NCBI GenBank assembly: GCA_023488865.1
Contig: JAMDDG010000240.1
Span: 1-10,649, forward strand
DNA from: Bacteroidota bacterium
GTDB lineage: Bacteria > Bacteroidota > Bacteroidia > Bacteroidales > Prolixibacteraceae
Reading direction: 5' to 3'
DNA: 10,649 nucleotides
Both the position numbers and the translations under genes were made by a program. Numbering within the stretch: the first letter of the stretch is position 1; every line of letters begins with the position of its first letter. Positions 6,180-10,649 of the stretch are shown here, in pieces. The notes under the pieces are model-generated. The model was not told the origin of the DNA. It made no database searches and worked only from the letters and a program-made list of their open reading frames with translations.

Positions 6180-8483
6180 ATGCTTAAGAAAATTGCAGTC
6201 AATTTAATTCTTATATTTAGTACCACACTCTTCGTTCAGGCTCAATCCAAATTTACGGTGAGTGGTACCGTAAAAGAAAAATCTTCAGGTGAGACACTTA
6301 TCGGCGTAAACGTAGTGGTCGCTGAAAAGCCTAATGTGGGCGTAACCACTAATGAATATGGCTTCTATTCTATCTCTCTTCCTCAAGGCAACTACACGTT
6401 GCGTTTTTCATATATCGGCTACGAGCAGGAATTAGTCCCTGTAAAGTTGAATTCCAATATTAAAGTAAATATGAACCTGTCCGAAGGCATCAGCCTGCAA
6501 GAGGTAGTGGTGTCAGCTAAAAAAGCGGATGATAATTTAACCAATGCCGCCATGGGTACCGAAGTGTTGAACATGAAAATAGCGACAAAAGTTCCGGTGC
6601 TTTTTGGTGAGAAAGATCTTGTGAAGACCATTCAACTCATGCCAGGGCTAAAATCGAATGGAGAAGGAAGTAATGGGTTTTCGGTGCGAGGGGGGGCTAG
6701 CGACCAAAACCTGATACTGCTGGATGAAGCACCTGTATATAACGCATCGCACCTGTTGGGTATTTTCAGTACGTTTAACAGTGATGCAATTAAAGATGCT
6801 ACGATCATAAAAGGAAATAGCCCGGCACAATATGGAGGAAGGCTTTCGTCGGTACTGGATGTAAAAATGAAGGAAGGTAACAATCGAAACTACCAGATGA
6901 ATGGCGGCATTGGCTTGCTTACGAGCCGGTTAACACTGGAAGGCCCCATTCAGAAAGAAAAATCGTCATTTATCATCTCGGGCAGAAGAACATATGCCGA
7001 CCTTTTTGCAAGGCTTTCGTCCGATTTCAAGGATGTGAAATTGTACTTCTACGACCTGAATGCGAAAGCCAATTTTGCGATCAACGATAAAAACAAATTG
7101 TATGTGTCAGGCTATCTGGGTAAAGATGTATTAGCGGCATCTAACCTGTTTGGAAGCAATTGGGGCAATGCTACCGGCACGTTACGATGGAACAGTTTGT
7201 TGAGCAGTAAGCTATTTTCGAACACCTCGTTTATTTACAGCAATTACGATTTCAATGTCGGTTTTAAGAGCGACGTAAGCGAAATCAATTTTAATTCCAA
7301 CATCAAGGATATAAACCTTAAGCAGGATTTCTCATTTTACCTGAATTCGAAAAACACCATTCGATTTGGCTTTAACCTGGTACATCACACCATTACGCCC
7401 ACAAAAGCTGAGGGAACTGATATTGTAAGCAATAAGAAAAGCCGTAAAGGATTAGAAAATTCGATGTATGTGAGCAATTCGTTCGAAGTATCAGAAAAAA
7501 TTAATATCGACTATGGCTTTCGCTTTTCGTCGTACAGTATTTTGGGCGGCGATACTTATAACATCTATAAGGACAACGAACTCGTTGAGTCAATCGAACT
7601 AGCCAAAGGGAAAACCGGCAAGTCTTATTACAACCTTGAACCCCGGGCTTCTCTGAATTATCGGTTGAGCCAGACGGCCAGCTTAAAAATGGGTTATGCC
7701 CGAAATACGCAAAACTTACACCTGATGAGCAACTCTACAGGCGGCAGCCCTACTGACCAGTGGATTGGAAATAGCTATAATATTAAGCCGGAAATAGCCG
7801 AGCAGGTGAGCTTCGGGTTCAGTAAAAATTTCAATAACAACAAGTTCGAATTTAATGCAGAAACCTATTATAAAACGATGCAGCACCAAATTGATTATCG
7901 GGACGGGGCTGACATTAACACGGTGCCTGATATCGAAAGTGAACTGCTCTTTGGTAAAGGAAGGGCTTATGGGCTGGAAGTTTTATTCAGAAAAAATACT
8001 GGAAGATTTACCGGATGGGTAGGTTACACGCTCTCGAAAACCGAACGGAAAATAAACGGCATCAACAGTAATAACTGGTACGATGCCAAAAATGACCGTA
8101 CCCACGATTTGACGATGGTCGGGATTTATAATCTTACCCCGCGGTGGACATTGTCTGGAACATTCCTATACACCACCGGAAATGCAGTGACATTCCCAAC
8201 CGGGAAATACGTTTTGAATGATATGGTTATTTACCAATATGACCGCCGCAATGCGGACCGGATGCCTGCAACACACCGGTTAGACATTAGCGCCACCTAC
8301 GAAAGGCCAAGTAAAGGGAAATACCAAAGTTCGTGGAGTTTTGGGCTATACAATGTTTACGGACGAAAGAACCCATACAGCATTGATTTTAAAGAAAACA
8401 AAAACAATCCTCAAAAAATTGATGCCGTGCAAACATCACTTTTTCAATGGATACCCAGTGTAACCTATAATTTCAAATTCTAA
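6180..8483 (+). CDS. TonB-dependent outer-membrane receptor with N-terminal carboxypeptidase-regulatory domain
   Basis: 767 residues from the ATG at 6180; an upstream GTG at 6138 would add 14 residues before the signal peptide and is rejected. The signal peptide MLKKIAVNLILIFSTTLFVQA is followed by a CarboxypepD_reg-like beta domain (about 24-100; VSGTVKEKSSGETLIGVNV, YSISLPQGNYTLRFSYIGY). The plug domain contains VRGGASDQNLILLDEAPVYN (169-188) and PAQYGGRLSSVLDVKM (215-230). The rest is a 22-strand-type barrel ending WIPSVTYNFKF with a terminal Phe. At this length it belongs to the FecA-like group, not to the longer SusC glycan transporters, and no SusD gene is present. The next gene is a DUF4249 lipoprotein, a frequent partner of this receptor class in Bacteroidota. 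The substrate is unknown. No frameshift was found. Confidence 0.95.
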   Translation: MLKKIAVNLILIFSTTLFVQAQSKFTVSGTVKEKSSGETLIGVNVVVAEKPNVGVTTNEYGFYSISLPQGNYTLRFSYIGYEQELVPVKLNSNIKVNMNLSEGISLQEVVVSAKKADDNLTNAAMGTEVLNMKIATKVPVLFGEKDLVKTIQLMPGLKSNGEGSNGFSVRGGASDQNLILLDEAPVYNASHLLGIFSTFNSDAIKDATIIKGNSPAQYGGRLSSVLDVKMKEGNNRNYQMNGGIGLLTSRLTLEGPIQKEKSSFIISGRRTYADLFARLSSDFKDVKLYFYDLNAKANFAINDKNKLYVSGYLGKDVLAASNLFGSNWGNATGTLRWNSLLSSKLFSNTSFIYSNYDFNVGFKSDVSEINFNSNIKDINLKQDFSFYLNSKNTIRFGFNLVHHTITPTKAEGTDIVSNKKSRKGLENSMYVSNSFEVSEKINIDYGFRFSSYSILGGDTYNIYKDNELVESIELAKGKTGKSYYNLEPRASLNYRLSQTASLKMGYARNTQNLHLMSNSTGGSPTDQWIGNSYNIKPEIAEQVSFGFSKNFNNNKFEFNAETYYKTMQHQIDYRDGADINTVPDIESELLFGKGRAYGLEVLFRKNTGRFTGWVGYTLSKTERKINGINSNNWYDAKNDRTHDLTMVGIYNLTPRWTLSGTFLYTTGNAVTFPTGKYVLNDMVIYQYDRRNADRMPATHRLDISATYERPSKGKYQSSWSFGLYNVYGRKNPYSIDFKENKNNPQKIDAVQTSLFQWIPSVTYNFKF

Positions 8484-8494
8484 AGTACAATAAA

Positions 8495-9289
8495 ATGAAA
8501 AATATTCTCATCATTATAGCAATGGCATTATTCGTAAGTAGTTGCGAAAAAATAGTGGATTTAGATTACAAGAATAACGAGTCCCGGATTATAATCGAAG
8601 GAAACATTACAAACCAAGCTGGTCCCTATTTTGTAAAAATTACGAAATCGATAAGTTTGGCCGACACCGGAAGCTATCCGACGATAGACGATGCCGAGGT
8701 TTCCATAAGCGACGATGCCGGAAATAGTGAAATCCTTACGCCACAAGGAAATGGAATTTATAGCACAAATTCGCTAAAGGGAGTTGAAGGCCGAACTTAT
8801 ACATTAACGGTCAAATCGGATGAACGGACCTACACGGCACAAAGCACCATACCATTACGGGTGCCTTTTAATTCCATCAAAGTAGAAGAAGTTACCCTTG
8901 GTGGTGATACAGAATACAACCTGGTTCCGGTATATACCGATCCAGTTGAGACTGGAAACAACTACCGGTTTGTATTATCGGTAAACAACAAGCTCATCAA
9001 ACAACATTTAGTGTTGAATGACGACGTAAGAAATGGCCTTGAAAATACCCTTAAACTGGAAATAGATGACAGCGACTTAAAAATAAAAGCAAACGATTTG
9101 ATTGCCATCGAAATGCAATGTGTTGACAAGAAGGTGTCGTTGTACTACACAACATTAGCTTTAATCGCGAACAGCGGCCCCGGGGGAGGCACTACGCCAA
9201 ATAATCCGCAGAATAACATTTCGAACGGCGCTTTGGGGTTATTTTCTGCACACACACTAGAAACAAAGAGTATTGTGATTCCGGAATAG
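8495..9289 (+). CDS. DUF4249-family lipoprotein
   Basis: 264 residues starting 12 bp after the receptor stop, so co-transcribed. A type II signal peptide MKNILIIIAMALFVSSCEKI carries the lipobox VSSC with C17 as lipidation site, and D at +5 onward is acidic. The mature protein is beta-rich with Ig-like features (RIIIEGNITNQAGPYFVKI, ADTGSYPTIDDAEVSISDD, GIYSTNSLKGVEGRTYTLTV), typical of DUF4249. The C-terminal glycine/asparagine-rich stretch and SNGALGLFSAHT also fit the family. It is at the short end of the family's range. It probably sits in the outer membrane beside the receptor, as a lid or substrate-capture partner; that role is inferred from the constant pairing rather than shown. Confidence 0.9.
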   Translation: MKNILIIIAMALFVSSCEKIVDLDYKNNESRIIIEGNITNQAGPYFVKITKSISLADTGSYPTIDDAEVSISDDAGNSEILTPQGNGIYSTNSLKGVEGRTYTLTVKSDERTYTAQSTIPLRVPFNSIKVEEVTLGGDTEYNLVPVYTDPVETGNNYRFVLSVNNKLIKQHLVLNDDVRNGLENTLKLEIDDSDLKIKANDLIAIEMQCVDKKVSLYYTTLALIANSGPGGGTTPNNPQNNISNGALGLFSAHTLETKSIVIPE

Positions 9290-9309
9290 TAACCCGATGT
9301 AAAATAGGC

Positions 9310-9585
9310 ATGGAAACCGAAAACAATGAAATCATGCGAACGATCGAGGAAAAATTTACGCAGATATTTAAGTATATGGGAATTCCCAAAGAAAAAATAA
9401 CGATGGAAGCCTCTTTTGCCGACGACTTTGGTTTTGACGATTTTCAGTTTACATGCCTGGCTTTTTATATCGGTCTATACTTCAATATTAATATCCGCGA
9501 ACGCGATTATGTTGAGCTAGATACCATTGGTAATACGATTCGTTTTGTCAGGAGGAAACTAAACGACAACAAGTCAATTGACTGA
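9310..9585 (+). CDS. Acyl-carrier-protein-like protein lacking the phosphopantetheine serine
   Basis: 91 residues, ACP size, beginning 20 bp after the lipoprotein stop. The pattern follows ACP: an N-terminal helix (IEEKFTQIFKYMGIPKEKI), the acidic ASFADDFGFDDFQF entry to helix II, a hydrophobic helix II (TCLAFYIGLYFNINI), and the DYVELDTIGNTIRFVRRKL segment equivalent to '..ittVgdavdyi'. In true carriers the GxDSL motif holds the serine that receives 4'-phosphopantetheine; here the aligned motif is GFDDF, placing D44 where the serine should be. Helix II also has an unusually aromatic core. The protein therefore probably cannot be primed and may be a regulatory or structural relative. An internal Met at 9334 is a possible later start. 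Homology is by pattern, so the family call is likely but not certain. Confidence 0.75.
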   Translation: METENNEIMRTIEEKFTQIFKYMGIPKEKITMEASFADDFGFDDFQFTCLAFYIGLYFNINIRERDYVELDTIGNTIRFVRRKLNDNKSID

Positions 9586-9603
9586 TTATAAGTGTCTTAT
9601 TTT

Positions 9604-9657
9604 TCATTTAGACTATACGAAGCATTTATGGAGCAGGTTAAAGAAAACGCAAAATAG
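9604..9657 (+). pseudogene. Degenerate 3'-end remnant of an HU/IHF-family gene
   Basis: The translation SFRLYEAFMEQVKENAK followed by TAG aligns with the last residues of the HU gene at 2305-2589 (SFKPADTFVEQVKENVK, then TAA). The 19 bases GAGCAGGTTAAAGAAAACG are identical at 2563-2581 and 9631-9649. Similarity continues about 18 bp past the stop codon (GATAATC, then AGCTG). There is no start codon and the arm and core of HU are absent, so it cannot be functional. It marks the right side of the cargo block while the complete gene marks the left side. Confidence 0.8.
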
Positions 9658-9658
9658 G

Positions 9659-9697
9659 ATAATCGAGAGCTGTAACCTATAAGCAGCTCTCGATTAT
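9659..9697. terminator. Bidirectional terminator-like hairpin between convergent genes
   Basis: A 14-bp perfect stem (ATAATCGAGAGCTG at 9659-9672 with its reverse complement at 9684-9697) has an 11-nt loop. The minus-strand gene's stop codon (9698-9700) directly abuts it. On that strand the stem is followed by CCTATTTT, a weak U-tract; on the + strand by TTATT. It would insulate the cargo operon from the convergent minus-strand genes. Its left arm overlaps the part shared with the HU 3' flank, where the right arm is missing. Confidence 0.8.
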
Positions 9698-9904
9698 TTA
9701 TTGCACCTCAATGGGCATTCCAGACTTTATCCCCATATCTGAATCTTCTTTTCTTGCCGGAAATATATACCAGCTATCCCGATAGCCATTGGTGCCAATC
9801 AAGTTGAAAGCGCCCGTTATTCCGCTTTCCTGGGCAAATTGTTTAGCGATATAGATGCTGTCAAATTCTCTCAATTTTCGAAAACCTACGAATAATTTAT
9901 ACAT
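9698..9904 (-). CDS. Hypothetical 68-residue protein
   Basis: This is the second gene of a minus-strand pair, starting 19 bp after its upstream neighbour ends and stopping right at the terminator hairpin. The sequence MYKLFVGFRKLREFDSIYIA begins without a signal peptide; the rest (AKQFAQESGITGAFNLIG, DSWYIFPARKE) looks like a small soluble alpha/beta domain with several aromatics. I do not recognise a family. The position beside tra genes and the tight spacing support a real accessory gene of the mobile element. Its + strand overlap contains no competing gene. Confidence 0.65.
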   Translation of the reverse strand: MYKLFVGFRKLREFDSIYIAKQFAQESGITGAFNLIGTNGYRDSWYIFPARKEDSDMGIKSGMPIEVQ

Positions 9905-9923
9905 GATTGTCTGTTTTTTGTGA

Positions 9924-10538
9924 TTAAAAAAGCTCCAATTGAACTGCTTTTCTGCCCGTTAGTTCATCCAACAAGTTCTTAACCTGCCGGACTACTTCTT
10001 TCGAATATTGGGCGTTGAAGTTGCCACAGGTATCGTTTTTCAGTTTCTCGGCTGCATCACGATGTCCGTCCAGAATCTCTATTAGGGCAGCCTTCAGGCA
10101 GTCTTTTCGGTTGTCGAAGATTTTACCCCATACACTAAGACCAGAACCAAATCCACAGCCTCCGGTTGAATAACTTACACCGTAAGCCCATTTGCCGTTT
10201 TCACCCCGTCCAATGGTCAAATGATTGGTCGCAGCCCATCCTTGTTTGTGGAAAAATTTGATTTCTTCCCGATCAGTAAAAGTGCCATTCTGCAACCAGC
10301 CGTATTGGCTAAAGTGTTTCTCGGTAAACCCGAATAACATTCCCCTGTCGTATTCTCTGCGGTTCATAATGATTTGACGGGAACAGTCACCAAAACTTTC
10401 GTATTCCCCAATTAACTGTTGGTTGTCTTGCCTAAGCGCTTTTAGGTAAGTTGCCATATATTGCCTTTCTTCCCGATATGGCCGATATTGCCGTACCTGT
10501 TCTATCTTTTCGAATGCCAATAATTTTTTGTAATCCAT
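9924..10538 (-). CDS. Hypothetical protein of a conjugative element (204 residues)
   Basis: The ATG at 10538 (MDYKKLLAFEKIEQVRQYRP) is chosen because the 35 codons upstream to another ATG at 10643 translate across a G/C-rich hairpin and read as low-quality sequence. However, the frame is open to the right edge of the window, so a longer protein cannot be excluded. The N-terminal third is basic and helical. The central part holds a conserved-looking domain: EIKFFHKQGWAATNHLTIGR, WAYGVSYSTGGCGFGSGLSV, then FDNRKDCLKAALIEILDGH. The C-terminus KAVQLELF ends in a hydrophobic tail often seen in mobile-element accessory proteins. No enzyme motif or signal peptide is visible and I do not recognise the family. 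It is transcribed toward the cargo, with the 68-residue gene following. Confidence 0.75.
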   Translation of the reverse strand: MDYKKLLAFEKIEQVRQYRPYREERQYMATYLKALRQDNQQLIGEYESFGDCSRQIIMNRREYDRGMLFGFTEKHFSQYGWLQNGTFTDREEIKFFHKQGWAATNHLTIGRGENGKWAYGVSYSTGGCGFGSGLSVWGKIFDNRKDCLKAALIEILDGHRDAAEKLKNDTCGNFNAQYSKEVVRQVKNLLDELTGRKAVQLELF

Positions 10539-10552
10539 GACTTGTGGTATTG

Positions 10553-10574
10553 CGGGGCGGAGCAAGCCGCCCCG
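10553..10574. repeat. G/C-rich hairpin in the 5' region of the minus-strand gene pair
   Basis: An 8-bp perfect stem (CGGGGCGG at 10553-10560 with CCGCCCCG at 10567-10574) and a 6-nt loop lie 14 bp upstream of the chosen start at 10538, in otherwise AT-richer sequence. It could be an RNA leader structure controlling translation of the downstream gene, or a terminator remnant. It lacks a U-tract on either strand. Confidence 0.5.
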
Positions 10575-10649
10575 TGGGAATAATCTGTTTGTTAATTGAG
10601 GTTTACCAACCGGCGTAAATCGTCCTCTTTGCTCTTTCGGCATTGGGCA

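Noticed and set aside
6180..9289. SusC/SusD-type glycan uptake pair
   Set aside because: The receptor is too short for SusC, and the lipoprotein is DUF4249-like rather than a SusD-like helical protein; no glycoside hydrolases are nearby.
2563..9649. The 19-bp direct repeat as a true att core of a site-specific integrase
   Set aside because: No integrase gene lies in the block, and the flanking similarity is decayed gene sequence rather than a sharp identical core; homologous recombination or duplication explains it equally well.
1..10649. CRISPR arrays, tRNA or rRNA genes, insertion-sequence transposases
   Set aside because: No regularly spaced repeats, no cloverleaf or rRNA-like sequence and no transposase or integrase motif were seen on either strand.

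Overview
The window looks like part of a Bacteroidota integrative conjugative element (conjugative transposon) carrying a regulated cargo block. The evidence for the phylum is the TraM/TraN pair of the Bacteroidetes-type conjugation apparatus, a TonB-dependent receptor with an N-terminal carboxypeptidase-regulatory domain paired with a DUF4249 lipoprotein, LytS/LytTR-type signalling, a TAnnTTTG-type -7 box, and the absence of clear Shine-Dalgarno sequences. Genus cannot be read from this sequence.

Layout. Bases 2-2136 are the end of a tra operon on the + strand: the 3' part of traM, a palindromic G/C-rich repeat wedged between the genes, traN, and a 35-codon membrane-peptide ORF, closed by a strong intrinsic terminator (2149-2188). 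A monocistronic HU/IHF-family gene follows (2305-2589). Bases 2800-9585 are the cargo, all on the + strand: a LytS-type sensor kinase and LytTR response regulator overlapping by ATGA (2800-4514); an outer-membrane phospholipase A1 with a small multi-pass membrane protein (4643-5970); and a TonB-dependent receptor, a DUF4249 lipoprotein and an acyl-carrier-protein-like protein (6180-9585). On the far side lies a degenerate copy of the 3' end of the HU gene (9604-9676), then a terminator hairpin and two uncharacterised minus-strand genes (9698-10538, possibly running off the right edge).

How it fits together. The most informative signal is that the segments upstream of the phospholipase gene and of the receptor gene are related without gaps over 67 bp (50 identities). 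Part of that motif recurs upstream of the sensor kinase. The simplest reading is that the LytTR regulator, or another common factor, controls both operons and perhaps itself, making 2800-9585 one regulon: a membrane sensor, a surface lipase, a small membrane protein, an outer-membrane transporter with its surface lipoprotein, and a carrier-protein-like protein whose phosphopantetheine serine is replaced by aspartate. The block is bracketed by the full HU gene on the left and an HU 3'-end remnant on the right, which suggests it was gained as a unit by recombination at the HU gene. Function (lipid scavenging, envelope remodelling or contact-dependent lipid attack) is inference; family assignments of the main proteins are firm. 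Everything rests on reading motifs by eye; no database search was run.
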